In this document: positions 34,261 to 44,079 of the stretch, piece by piece
Position numbering within the stretch: the stretch's first letter is position 1
Layout: the number at the start of each line of letters is the position of its first letter
Assembly (NCBI GenBank): GCA_010645155.1
Contig: CM021321.1
Location: forward strand, 3,683,254-3,747,253
DNA length: 64,000 nucleotides
Direction: 5' to 3'
Source of the DNA: Tigriopus japonicus
Taxonomy: Eukaryota > Arthropoda > Copepoda > Harpacticoida > Harpacticidae
Made by a program: the position numbers and the translations under genes
The notes under the pieces: model-generated
Database searches by the model: none
Seen by the model: only the letters and a program-made list of their open reading frames with translations
Told to the model about the DNA's origin: nothing

Positions 34261-34482
34261 TTGTCTCAAGGACGTTGTGATTGCCTTTGTTCCTATTCCA
34301 ATCCGGATCAGATGGTTGATCTGATCCAGAACCCTCAAAAGTGCCCTTCAATAGTTATAGCCAACAACATCTCCGACTTGGATTCCATCTTGTTTCAAAA
34401 TGAGACCATTCTTGTTCTTTCATTTTCCTATGGAAATGGTTCCTGCGTTGTGGAGGTGTTGAAGAGGATGGAAGATGAGTAA
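34261..34482 (+). CDS. Candidate exon or exon remnant, unrecognised
   Basis: After a pyrimidine-rich stretch and AAG, a frame of about 72 codons reads SNPDQMVDLIQNPQKCPSIV and then a hydrophobic IVIANNISDLDSILFQNETI-like region, ending at TAA 34480. GAT GA|GTAACA near its end could also be a donor. The composition is protein-like, but no family is recognised and no partner copy was found. Confidence 0.25.
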   Translation: MSQGRCDCLCSYSNPDQMVDLIQNPQKCPSIVIANNISDLDSILFQNETILVLSFSYGNGSCVVEVLKRMEDE

Positions 34483-35249
34483 CACTCCAGATACCACCAC
34501 AGATACTTCTGTTGAGCATTGTTTCACTGAAGTTGGACTAATGGGTGAAGCAAGATTCCATCTACGTTTTTTCCTCATTTTTTCAAAAATCGGAGTTCGT
34601 GTCCACCCCTTTCAGGGGTTCCTGACTTAGGCCATTACTTTTCAGCATCCATAAACTTTCATCGTTCATATTTCAAAAATTAATACCTCTGCATAAGTTT
34701 CAATTCAAAACCTATGGAGACTTCCATAAGCACTGATAAAAGAAGGTGATGAAAAACAAGAATTTGGATTGTTCTTTCAATAATTTATTTTGTCAAAATT
34801 TACCGCTTTAGTCTGGAGGACTAGCAATTTAAGCCAGGATGAACCAAGGTCGATTTATGCACAAAAACGGGTGTCGTTGAACATGGCACAAAAGAAATTC
34901 AAAAGCTCCACATCATTGTCCCTAGAGTACACGAAGGGAAAAAGTTTATTTTCTCGCTCCAGTTTTTGCAAAAGCGAGCGAGGGTGTGATTATTCTGCAT
35001 TGGAACATTCGTGCTTTGCATTAGGATGTGGCAAATTGTTTGTCACGTGTAGTGTATATACTGTAAGATTAAGGACATGTCATCGCACACGAAACTTTGG
35101 TCTGTGAAAAACTTGACTGTCCTGAATAATTTGGCGTCTTTCACCAATGTGCCCAATTCAAGTGTCAAAAAACCTTTGACCACAAATACAAGTCTTGTCT
35201 TTAGGTATGGACTCTCGACGTAATTGATCCTTGGAACTAGTTCAGATGC
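34483..35249. other. No supported gene
   Basis: Contains a 105-codon open frame (34790-35107, +) with unremarkable composition, no start context and no homologous partner in the other copy. Left unassigned. Confidence 0.4.
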
Positions 35250-35930
35250 TTTGGTCTAGTGCACTTTGATAAAAGAGTATTACCATAAAGTGCGTCATCT
35301 AGTGAATTTCATGTGGCAACATTTCGCCTTTTCTATCAGACGCATATATTTGCAGAAAGCAATCGTCATACCTCAGTTTTGAACAAACTACCTGGTGTTG
35401 CAAAAGAAAATCTAAAACCATACAAATGTATTATCTGTAGGTCGTGTTTGAATAATGTTTGAGCCTCATATTTATTGCAAATCATTTGTCAAACCGTTGG
35501 CTTGTAGAGTCAGAAAAAAGGTGTCTTTCAAAAGTTCAAAATAAAGAATGCTTCCTTTTTAATGGTTTATTTACGGTTTTTTCTGTAAAGGCTGACTTTT
35601 GAAAACAGAGTGCTTTTAACTTTTTTCTCCCATTCGAAATTTGGCTTAAAAGATCTTATGAATTACTCGGGGAAGTGCCCCAATTGTTCATTTGGAATTG
35701 CTAATGGGCATGAATTGATTTTTCGTTGGATCTAAGGTTTTAGCTTAAAAACCTTGATTTCAGGGATTATTATTGTCAAGATTTGGTATTCCTAGTTCAA
35801 TTTGGAGTCCCTCCACCTAGTTGTCCAAAAAAATATAATTTATGACCATTGCAATCATGGAAAGTGTGAGCTGTTGCCACATAAAATGCACTAGATGGCG
35901 CACTTTATGGTTGTACTTATACATTGGGTG
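35250..35930. mobile_element. Diverged TIR element related to the TAGAGCACTATAAT family
   Basis: The left end (CTAGTGCACTTTGATAAAAG, ACCATAAAGTGCGTCATCTA) and the right end (GCACTAGATGGCGCACTTTA, TGGTTGTAC) are inverted repeats of each other. They share the AAAGTGCG(T/C)CATCTAGTG block and the neighbouring CAACAG/GTTGCC block with 39080-39556 and 57232-57533. The outer termini have decayed, so ends are approximate. Confidence 0.6.
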
Positions 35931-36225
35931 CTCAAGATTGCTCAACATAACAACTTTTTAACTTCGTATTTAAAATCAGTCGCTTTTCTGACACTTGCCG
36001 ATTCCCTTATCTCTTCAGCGTTGCTGTAATCCAACAAAGAAGGTAAATGAGAAATCCCAACCAAAATATATTGACACTCCAAAAATTCTTCGGTTTTTGT
36101 TGAGAAGAGACAGAAATGACGAGGCAAATTACGGTTGTCGAATATTTTAAAACTGAATTTAGGTTGCAGTTTAGAGTTTCAACATTGCTTTAAAAAAGGC
36201 CACATGATTTGATACGTAATATGAA

Positions 36226-36587
36226 TAGGCTTGGGAAATGGGTGCAAAAACTTTTTTGTGTTATGCATTTATGGCCCTTATTTGCATTGGTTTGTATTTT
36301 AAGTGCTTATTTGCATTTTGCTTTGCATTTTGGCCACTTTTTTTTAGAAAATTGAGCAAAAGACCGTGATTTTCAAGGGTGGTATCTAATTGATTTTAGT
36401 TCCTAAAAATTGGATTAATGAACATGTAAGCAAATTATTTTGCCCAAATTCAAATACCCAGGCCCAAAAAAACCGAAACAATATACGTAATGCCCTTTTG
36501 CATTTATAATTTCATTCTCAGCCATTTTCATTTGAATTTTGAATGACATTGAAGGTATGTTTTATTTGCATTAAATTTCCAGGCCTA
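36226..36587. mobile_element. hAT-like element, TAGGC(T/C)TGG ends, TTTGCATT-rich
   Basis: Ends TAGGCTTGGGAAATGGGTGC and AAATTTCCAGGCCTA are imperfect inverted repeats. The interior is rich in TTATTTGCATT and TTTGCATTTTG, as in 16606-17104. No target duplication was seen. Its right end is 15 bp upstream of the relic TM exon. Confidence 0.55.
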
Positions 36588-36602
36588 GCTGTGATCTTTC
36601 GG

Positions 36603-36796
36603 GAGAAATGTTTGTAACTGTCATCGCCAAAAGAACGGCGAATATAATCTTCTTAGCCAATATTTTGATTTGCCACAATTTCTGCGGAAACGCAAAAGGA
36701 ATTAATTTTCTTGGATGGACGAAGGTCTTCTTGAAAGCTGAACCCGTGGGCTATGACCAAGGGGCACCTTTGTACTTTGCAATTATCGAATATTAA
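36603..36796 (+). pseudogene. Copy-1 relic of the transmembrane exon (partner 63431-63557)
   Basis: GAGAAATGTTTGTAACTGTC followed by ATCGCC matches the start of the copy-2 exon. The frame EMFVTVIAKRTANIIFLANI and LICHN still encodes a hydrophobic helix. The acceptor CAG has become CGG, and the cytoplasmic part after LICHNF diverges. No donor is kept. This is a decayed or unused duplicate. Confidence 0.7.
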
Positions 36797-37865
36797 TTGT
36801 TCATTCTCTCAAACGCAGAAAAAAAAATTATGAGCAGGGCCGCAAAATTAAAAGAAGAGATTAAATATGCATTTTTTGACAAATTGTGTACCGATTCATC
36901 AATTGACCATATCTCTAAAAAGCTAGTACACTCTCCGAAAATTCATGAGTCTCTCTTCTTTTAGATCCAATGTTGGAGTTAGTACTTTCATTGGTAAAAC
37001 TTGAAAAAAAGGGGCTTCCTAATGCAAGGTTGTCAAGTGACTAAACTTTTGAACTTGGCTTAGTTGAGCAGAAAAACAAAACTTCTTAGCATAAAAAGGA
37101 ACACGATAATTTTTCTGTCCGAAATATTCTATCTCCTCACTAGCCTTGTCTCAATTTCAGTCGTTCTGATTCGAGTAAAAACGTCCATCAAAATCCATTG
37201 ATCTAGATTTTTTCTACATACATTTCAACTTTCTGGAACTTTGCCTAAAATGAGGATAGCCAACAAACCATAAGGAAATCATCCTTTTTTTTCTCACGTC
37301 ACTTATCTCGGGATTACAAAGGATTATCTTGAACAACTTTCAGATTTCCATTTGCATCCAATGAAAAGCTTTGCCCAAGGCTCATGTCCATTCCTCTAGT
37401 TAAAAAGGGAAACTAGTTTCGGCTCACAACTGCAATATTTTATTAGTTGTTGTACTAACATTCCAGAAAATGTCCAAATTTTACATTTCTCGGGTTTGAC
37501 TGTTTCTTCGACTAGGATTGTATGAACTCAATCTAAAAGAAGAAGCATTCATCTGTCTTGCTATTGAATTCTATCAGAATCACCTGAAAGTTGATGCCAT
37601 CCATGTCTTGACCAAACACCACACCAGTGTGTACCATCGGCACCATGAGTTAGCCTGCGACTGCCAGTCTCTATATCAGGGTCCCTAGTCCAGATAATTA
37701 GCAAAACAACTATGGCAATTTCAACTGAAGTCAGTCGTCAATGGTTTGGTGGTCAAAAGGAATTCAATACACCATCTTTTTTTTCTTGTAAGGAAAGAGT
37801 TGTATTGTATGTGTTTTCTGAACAGTACGCACCTCGTGCATGGACTTTTGCCTTGTCAAATCCGG

Positions 37866-38290
37866 AACGACCTTGACAAAGTTCAAAATTATTCTAGAGA
37901 TGAAAGTCCACTAACAACCTTTCCAGACTCTCCTTGCACTCAACCAACCATGATGGGTTCCTCCATGTACGTTCGTTGGCAGTCAATGCAGGAAGGACGG
38001 TTCTATAAATTCTAGACAAGCAAGCTAGCAACTTTGAGAAAGACAACAAATTAAGACAGAGAGTTTTCTGTCTAGGATTAATGGTGTCTTCTTTCCTCAG
38101 TGGCTTTTTTGTAGGGGGATGCTTGAGAGAATCGGATTGATCCATGAAATAAATATTCCTGACGAGATATCAATGAAATGGCATTGAACAGTCTCTATTC
38201 TACATACTCCTCAACCTCAAAGGCCTAAAGTTCCATATTCAACTTATGGTCACAAAGACGTGATCAAGGTTTTGAGAAATTTCACAACCT
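37866..38290 (+). repeat. Segmental duplication, copy 2 block a (partner 14793-15150)
   Basis: ACAACCTTTCCAGACTCTCC near 37914 and GGATTGATCCATGAAATAAA...GAGATATCAATGAAATGGCATT...CCTCAAAGG...ATGGTCACAAAGACGTG from 38130 align with copy 1. This starts the second round of the duplication, about 1.1 kb past the copy-1 TM exon relic. Confidence 0.55.
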
Positions 38291-38299
38291 TTTGACTGG

Positions 38300-39070
38300 G
38301 AATTTGATTACCGAAAGCCAAAGGAGAGTGGAATAACTCAATATTCAATATTGCCCAACTTCAACAATCACAAGGGCAGCAAATAGTATGGGGATCGCAA
38401 ATTTGAGCAAGATTGGTCAGTGAGCTTTGGATTGATTTCAAATCAGCTTGGCTTTCTGTAATGAATTAACTTAGTTGGCAATTGGCGACTCCTTTCGTTA
38501 ATTAATATTGCCAAGAAATTCTTTGGGAAGTGGACAAGTCTTACAGCACAAATGGGATAAATGGGATTTAGAGGGGTCAAAAAGTTTTTGTATCCAATTC
38601 AACAGGTCCGTTGGGAAAAGTGTTGATTTTTCAGTCCCCACTTTCAACAAACGTTCTTATCACATTAGTTTCTGTAAGACATGGTCCTTTTAGACAAGTT
38701 CAAAGACATTTTAGAAAGAATATTTGAAAAATTGACCCCCGGTTACTTTCATTAGCACCACAATGCAAAATGAAACAGACATTTATCCACACTCAAATTT
38801 CACTCGAAATTCAGATCATATATGTTCTCCAGACTTATCTAGAATAAGATGTTTGGTAAAAAAAGGTGAAAAAAATGGCAATGACAGGTTTGGTTTTTGT
38901 CAAGTCAACAAGTCAAAAAACTCAATTTGTTTGGGGTAATTATTTCCAACCAAAAAGAAGTCAACAGTTTGTGTGTTGAGGTTAATAATGTTAAAAGTTA
39001 ATTATTAGATGGTACTCATCTCATTATTAAACTTGTCCATGTCTATGAAAAATGAATCTTTTCAGATGAT
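38300..39070. other. No recognisable gene
   Basis: AT-rich single-copy-looking sequence; no exon or repeat supported. Confidence 0.4.
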
Positions 39071-39079
39071 ACCATCAAC

Positions 39080-39556
39080 TAAAGCACTATAATGACAGAG
39101 TACGGTCATAAAGTCTAGCTTCAAGTCCGCCATCTAGTGGATTTCATGCGACAACAGCTTGCTGTTCCCATGATACACATATTGTTGAAAATTGCAACGG
39201 TCATTTATCAATTTTGGACAAACTAAAGTGCCTAAAATGGTGACGGTGGAACTCCAAATAGATCTTGAAGTGTGTTTCTGATGAATTTTGGCATTGATCA
39301 TCTCTGAATTACCTTTTCAATAGTCAGCTTTCCATGCTAATTTAAAAGGGATTTTACCAACAATTTCAACCAAAAACCACCACAGGTCCATTAACAATAC
39401 TCAGTCAACATTTGAGGCACTTTAATTTGTCCAAAACTGATGGTTGACCATTGCGATCATCAAATATATGTGTATCATGGGAACTGCAAGCTGTTGCCGC
39501 ATGAAATCCACTAGGTGGCGCACTTTATGATCATGCTCTTTTATTATAGTGCTCTA
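39080..39556 (+). mobile_element. hAT-like nonautonomous element, TAGAGCACTATAAT family, copy 1
   Basis: Ends TAAAGCACTATAATGACAGA and TTATTATAGTGCTCTA with long subterminal inverted repeats (CCGCCATCTAGTGGATTTCATG, split here: CATCTAGTGG, TTTCATG, GCAACAG). Flanks CCATCAAC (39072-39079) and CCATCAAA (39557-39564) give an 8-bp duplication with one mismatch. An inverted partial copy is at 57232-57533. Confidence 0.85.
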
Positions 39557-39743
39557 CCATCAAAAATCTTCGACAGATCTCCCATCGATTTTCAAATCAA
39601 GGTGTTCCGTAACATCAGTTGTTTGGGATTCAAAATACTCCTCGCTCCATCCATTCATCCCAAGGAACCGGGTTCATCTCAGACTCAAATTGGACTCATG
39701 AGTTGGGCAAAACTTAGGCAGAAGACCAGAGAGTAGTTTCTTG

Positions 39744-39824
39744 GACGCAAAGAACGATCTTAGGATCGCACTGTGACTTGGTAAGCTGGTTAGTAAGTAC
39801 GATCTTAAAATCGTTCTTTGCGTC
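39744..39824. repeat. Inverted repeat, 25-bp arms, 31-bp loop
   Basis: GACGCAAAGAACGATCTTAG followed by GATCG (39744-39768) pairs with CGATCTTAAAATCGTTCTTT followed by GCGTC (39800-39824), with two or three mismatches. It sits directly beside the tRNA-like sequence at 39834. Confidence 0.7.
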
Positions 39825-39833
39825 TAAAAAACT

Positions 39834-39892
39834 GGCCTCTGGTATTGAACTCATGAACGCGAGAACAACTGTGCTACAGCCACAGAGTTCCA
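39834..39892 (-). repeat. tRNA-like SINE head (family of 982-1062)
   Basis: Minus strand: TGGCTGTAGCACAGTTGTTC (A-box region, 39863-39882) and GAGTTCAATACCAG (B-box region, near 39841-39850). The spacing fits a tRNA-derived promoter. Related to 982-1062. Confidence 0.5.
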
Positions 39893-40039
39893 GAGTGAAC
39901 ATGTTCAGCCAGATTGTGCTAACAATTTGTCGGACAATTTTCAGGCCCCAGCTGACCACTTGATTGATCACTTGTGCCCAAACAAGCTCACATTCTTTGA
40001 TATAACCTATTCAATATATAATATAATATATTCTTTTTT

Positions 40040-40071
40040 ATAACCGCTGTAAGGAATGGGATTCCCTGTAA
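40040..40071 (-). repeat. SINE 3' tail module (family S1)
   Basis: The reverse complement reads TTTACAGGGAATCCCATTCC then TTACAGCGG, the tail seen at 55035-55065 and 4524-4560. It is followed on that strand by an A/T-rich run and has no head, so it is a severely 5'-truncated SINE. Confidence 0.55.
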
Positions 40072-40469
40072 AGAGAGACGACATTTGCACTCGAGGTCTT
40101 CCAGATTTGAACGAGAATATACGTAGTTGGGCTTATCTAGAATGAAAGAGACCTATTCACCTTCCTTTGACTTTCCAATTAGTCGACATCAAAAGAAGCA
40201 TTACCAGAGAACATTTCTTGGTTAAACTTTTATTGCTCTAGTCAAACTAGCGAAACTTTAATCAAGTAGGTTGAGGGATAGAGGCTTCCTTTATAAATGG
40301 GGAACTGTGGCAAGTTCTTTTCAACAATTTTTGGTTCCATTCGTTGTTCCATTCTGGAAACGTTCACGTGTAAACTCATGTATTGCATTACTCATTACTG
40401 CTATCAATCTAAGTGCTAATTTTGGAAGCAAGAAAGTTGGATTTGTAGCTATCAATGTAAGGAAGATTC

Positions 40470-40815
40470 GGCGAGGGTTGCGCAAGAATACTGCAATTGG
40501 GATTGTCCGAAAGCGCTTTGGCCAAAATTTCGGTTTCAGTTATGCCTACCAAAGCTGAAAGCCGGCATACACTATAAAAGATGTATTTAGAAAGCTTAAT
40601 CAAAGTATTTTTGGTCCAAGGCCTCTAAAACCCATTTTTTTCTTAATATTCGATTATCCAACTTCAAATGCATTAGTATTAATTATTTTATTGTGAATTC
40701 TTCATCTATTCAATATTCTGGTCAGCTGCTTTCAGTTTCGTTAAAGCCCTTTTCCGGGCTAAACTTCTGGTTTTGGTTTAGGGCCCTTTTGTCCAATCAC
40801 AATATAAAATTTTTA
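40470..40815. repeat. Diverged ACCGAAA/TTTCGGTTT-type MITE
   Basis: TTTCGGTTTCAGTTATGCCT, ACTATAAAAGATG, TTTGGTCCAAGGCCTCTAAA and GGTCAGCTGCTTTCAGTTTC match 41560-42140 in order. Termini are not clear. Confidence 0.6.
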
Positions 40816-40859
40816 AATACAATTTATCGTTCCACACATTCATGGCCATAAATATCAGG

Positions 40860-41254
40860 TAAGTTGTTGAGGTAGTTTGGAAGTATAGTAGAAGCACATC
40901 TAGAAGCATACCTAGGAACACAAAAGAAGCACATTGTTACATGGTTGGATGTTGGTGAATGACTAGATACTTTATTCATTTTGATAGGGGTTTATATACA
41001 TGGTAATATATATGACTAGGAGCAAGCATGAGTGACGATTGTGAGCAAGGCGGGAATACTACACACATGAGACCAAGTAGAGATAATCATGCTCGATCAA
41101 GTTTCATTACATAAGATGCGTTTTTCAATCGCAACTTATGTAGCAAAACTTGATCGAGCATGGTTATTTCTACTACGCGTCATGTGCGTCTTTTATGCTT
41201 CTTCTATGCTTCTAGATGTGCTTCTACTATACTTCCAAACTACCTCAACAACCG
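40860..41254. repeat. Large imperfect palindrome (fold-back element)
   Basis: The left arm AGTTGTTGAGGTAGTTTGGA, GTATAGTAGAAGCACATCTA, GAAGCATA is repeated in reverse complement at the right end (about 41195-41254). An inner pair (CATGCTCGATCAAGTTT / AAACTTGATCGAGCATG) surrounds a loop of a few bases near 41124. The left arm holds about 130 bp absent from the right. TGTTG...-type ends could also mean two inverted LTR fragments. Confidence 0.7.
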
Positions 41255-41544
41255 ACCTAGAGACGCATTTTCAAAATCAAAATACCAATTACTTTCCACA
41301 TCAATAGAGTTACAACAGATCATAAAAAGACCAATTTAGCTTTAAAGCAACAAAACATTTCATGGCATTTATTTGATGTCCTAAGAAGTAGCACCCACCT
41401 AAATCATAAAGATTTTATCATTAATTCTTAACCAACAAGATTTTTGGAGAAAACGTTTCAGGAGTCCTTTCACAGCCAACAGCAAAGAAGAACGTTTTAT
41501 TTTCACTCAAGACTTCGTTTCCTGAAACGGAAACAACATTACCT

Positions 41545-42143
41545 TATTCTTTCGTTTATGCCTACCGAAACCGAAAGCAGACATGCACTATAAAGGATGG
41601 AGTTTGACAACAAAATCGAAAAAAATTTCGTCCAAAAACCTCTGAAATTTATAGGCAAGCAGTCGTAGCGTAACGGTTGATCACTCGCCAACTATCCGCA
41701 ACATCCATGGTTCGAATCCCGGACTTGCCGAGTTCTAGTGGCTTATGGTATTAAGTTACGTGCAGTAGCATAGACCACGGAACTTCATTAAGAAATCCTT
41801 GGCAATAGTGACGGCTTTTGAAGGTTTAAATGGGCGAACCTGGGGTCAAGCCTAGGTTGAGGTAAAAATTGATGCTTGTTCAATATAATGGCAATATACC
41901 CAAAGTGCAGACAGCCTCTATCAGATCACAGTTGCGAAATTGTGTTCTGATGATTGCAGAAAAAACAAACAAACAAACCTTTGAAATTTAAGTACCCAAC
42001 ATCGAACACATGAGCAATTTAATTTTTAAGGTTGATTTTGCATTATACAATTTTCTAGTCAGCTGGTTTCTGTTTCGGTCAAGCCCTCTTTCGGCCGAAT
42101 CTTTCGGTTTCGGTTATGAGCTCTTTCGGTCCATCACTAATTT
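41545..42143. mobile_element. ACCGAAA-rich hAT-like MITE split by a SINE
   Basis: ACCGAAACCGAAAGCAGACA at the left part, and at the right CAGCTGGTTTCTGTTTCGGT, CTTTCGGCCGAAT and TTTCGGTCCATCACTA. The right terminus is the reverse complement of TAGTGATG(A/G)ACCGAAAG, also found at 48954. The left terminus is not clean. The SINE at 41652-41977 interrupts the internal CCTTTGAAATTTA. Confidence 0.65.
41652..41977 (+). mobile_element. Complete tRNA-derived SINE with 13-bp target duplication
   Basis: Head 41654-41729: GGCAAGC pairs at six of seven positions with ACTTGCC. TAGCGTAACGG (A box) and GGTTCGAATCC (perfect B box, 41709-41719) give an internal Pol III promoter. The anticodon arm is degenerate, so it is not a working tRNA. 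A 240-bp unrelated body with AGTGACGGCTTTT follows, then a tail AAAAAACAAACAAACAAAC. Flanks CCTCTGAAATTTA (41639-41651) and CCTTTGAAATTTA (41978-41990) are the insertion duplication, one mismatch. LINE machinery would have moved it. Confidence 0.9.
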
Positions 42144-42296
42144 TAAATGCCCCGTTGATCCATCGCTACTGAAAAGTAGTAAGCTTAAGAAAGTTGAAGA
42201 AAGTTGTTCATTTTGTCAATAGCGTTGAAGAACGCTATTGAACGTCGTTGAAAATTGAATGTTGAAGCAATGGAATGGCAGCCTTGTTTGGTAAAT

Positions 42297-42465
42297 CAAG
42301 GACATCTTAATTTCTCCGGACGAATTACAGAAATACAGCTTAAGGCCTGTCATTGTACTAAAATGAGAGGTTATTTCATAGCAGTAAATGTTCTGTTGAA
42401 TTTTCATTGTAGTAACTAGGCCTTAAGTGGTATTCTGTAATATATCCTTCGTTGAGTCATCCTTG
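42297..42465. mobile_element. 169-bp MITE, copy 2 (CAAGGA ends)
   Basis: Inverted full-length copy of 8083-8251, same length. Ends CAAGGACATC and GTCATCCTTG. GGTAAAT flanks both sides (42290-42296, 42466-42472), giving a 7-bp duplication here. Confidence 0.85.
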
Positions 42466-42659
42466 GGTAAATACATCCCTACTAAGGTTTACGTCAGAAC
42501 GATCAGTCAATTGTTTCGCCCTCATTTTAGCTTAGGTAGGTAAGAAAAACCAACTAAAAGCGAAGCTAGAATTCGGTTTGATGCCGAATTTTGCACTTTC
42601 ATATTGCGCATCAACCAAGTTATTCATTTTAAGACAACTTTAATACCTCGCTTTTTAGG

Positions 42660-43320
42660 TGACAACAAACAACAAGCTGGCGTTACGAGAAGATATTCCT
42701 CTGGTATTTTTCTTCTTTTCAATAACACTTGTTCCTACCTTCACGTCACATATGCGGGTTACTCATATGCAAGCAAAGCGCTTTATCATTCGATACAATC
42801 ACGTCTTTGAAACTAGACGAATGAACAATCTCTTGGTAATTTCGATATTCCGTAGTCTAAAAGTCTATGGATAGGTGTAGTCAGAAAAATTTCTGTTTGT
42901 TTTAGTCTTAAATGTATTTTCCCTCATGTGGCAAACTCAAACCTCAAAACATTCAAGCCTGAGATCTCACCCATCGCCAATCATTTGGCCCCATGAATTG
43001 ATTGTCAAGCTTTTAGGTTTCATTTTTGAAAGCAAACATGGCTGTTGTCGCTCTAATTCAATTTTGTAGTGTAAAGGATTAAACCCACTGAACCTTTGCT
43101 TTCTAAAGAACAATGACACCACTATTGTAAGTGGAGAGCATTTTCTACTCCCATGTCACATTTGTAAAACCTGAGTGAAGTATGTGCAAAGAAGGCTTCC
43201 ATTTCTCATAACGTGAAAGAAGAAGGAGCTAAATTTCCATTTCTAGCATGTTCTTTGTGATTTGTGTCCCCTTGAGAGCATGCAAATGTGATGATAAGCC
43301 TTGAACCCATAACAGGCAAG
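42660..43320 (+). repeat. Segmental duplication, copy 2 block b, upstream of exon 43402
   Basis: AACAAACAACAAGC...AGAAGATATTCCT...TTCTTCTTTTCAATAACACT aligns with 16.34-16.5 kb. TTCCATTTCTCATAACGTGA and GAGAGCATGCAAATGTGATG (43198-43290) align with 17.19-17.29 kb. It likely includes the 5' flank and UTR of the gene starting at 43402. Confidence 0.7.
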
Positions 43321-43401
43321 GTCTACCAAGCTCAAATTCCCTGCGAGTGATCACATCATATTCAACAGCCACCGAACTTCTCGTACTCGTAGTACAGTAG
43401 A

Positions 43402-43801
43402 ATGGGCAGATATGAATCCCCGGGCCAAATCGCGGCCCTTTTTCTTGGAGCAGCCTTGGTCAGTATGGCCATAATTTTTGTGGTTCGCATCGAAGCCCGA
43501 AAGCGATATGGAACAAGCGAGGTTGTTCCGAGCTCAAATCTCAAGGAGGATCCACCTGAATCAGGTTAGAGCCACTCAGAAAAGTTTCTTTAAGCTCTTT
43601 TTGCTTATCAAACCTCTTTCAGAATTAAAATTCACCTCACCGCCGACAACAGATGCTGGTGATGCTGATGATGATGATAAACCCAGGGTCTTAAGATGGG
43701 CTAAAGCCTTCACGGGAACAATGCAAAGTTTAAAGAGGCGGTTTCGGTCTTGGCTGGATGAGAGGAAATCTGAACAAGATGGAGACATGGAACAATCGTA
43801 A
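43402..43801 (+). CDS. Membrane-protein gene, first two exons (43402-43564, 43623-43797)
   Basis: Exon 1 starts at ATG 43402, a position conserved in copy 1 at 17394. It encodes a short polar start (MGRYESPGQ), one strong membrane helix (IAALFLGAALVSMAIIFVV, residues 10-28) and a basic stretch (RIEARKRYG). That charge pattern predicts a cytoplasmic C-terminal side. CAG|GTTAGA (donor at 43565) and CCTCTTTCAG (acceptor to 43622) bound a 58-bp intron whose removal joins the frames. Exon 2 encodes an acidic run (DAGDADDDDK) and a basic, Trp-containing helix-like part (WAKAFTGTMQSLKRRFRSWL). It then reaches either a TAA at 43799-43801 or a strong donor ATC|GTAAGT at 43798. Unspliced, exon 1 would stop at TAG after 55 codons. 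No family was recognised. Confidence 0.6.
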
Positions 43802-44021
43802 GTTTTGAGCACCTAAAATGTCAAGTTGATAGATAGTCACTTAATTTTTATAAATGGTCAAGTCTTGACCCAATTTCCCTACAAAACACTAATCAAGGAA
43901 GGGAGGTAAAAAGGTCCCAAACAAAACGATCGCAGTTAAAAAGGTCACAAGGTGAAAAAACCCGCACAGATCTGACGGTAGCCCAAGAACCCTGATTCCA
44001 TCGTTGAATGTTGCCCTTTAG

Positions 44022-44075
44022 GATCCTGAGATTATACGGGTGGAACACAACCATGCCAAGGCACAAGCAACTTCG
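44022..44075 (+). CDS. Possible third exon of the 43402 gene
   Basis: GTTGCCCTTTAG precedes it and CTTCG|GTAAAA follows. In the phase left by the 43798 donor it reads openly (ILRLYGWNTTMPRHKQLR). It depends on the alternative of reading through the 43799 stop by splicing. Copy-1 similarity in this part is too weak to confirm. Confidence 0.25.
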
Positions 44076-44079
44076 GTAA

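Noticed and set aside
41654..41729. Functional tRNA gene
   Set aside because: The B box is perfect and the acceptor stem nearly pairs, but the anticodon arm does not form. A SINE body, A-rich tail and target duplication follow.
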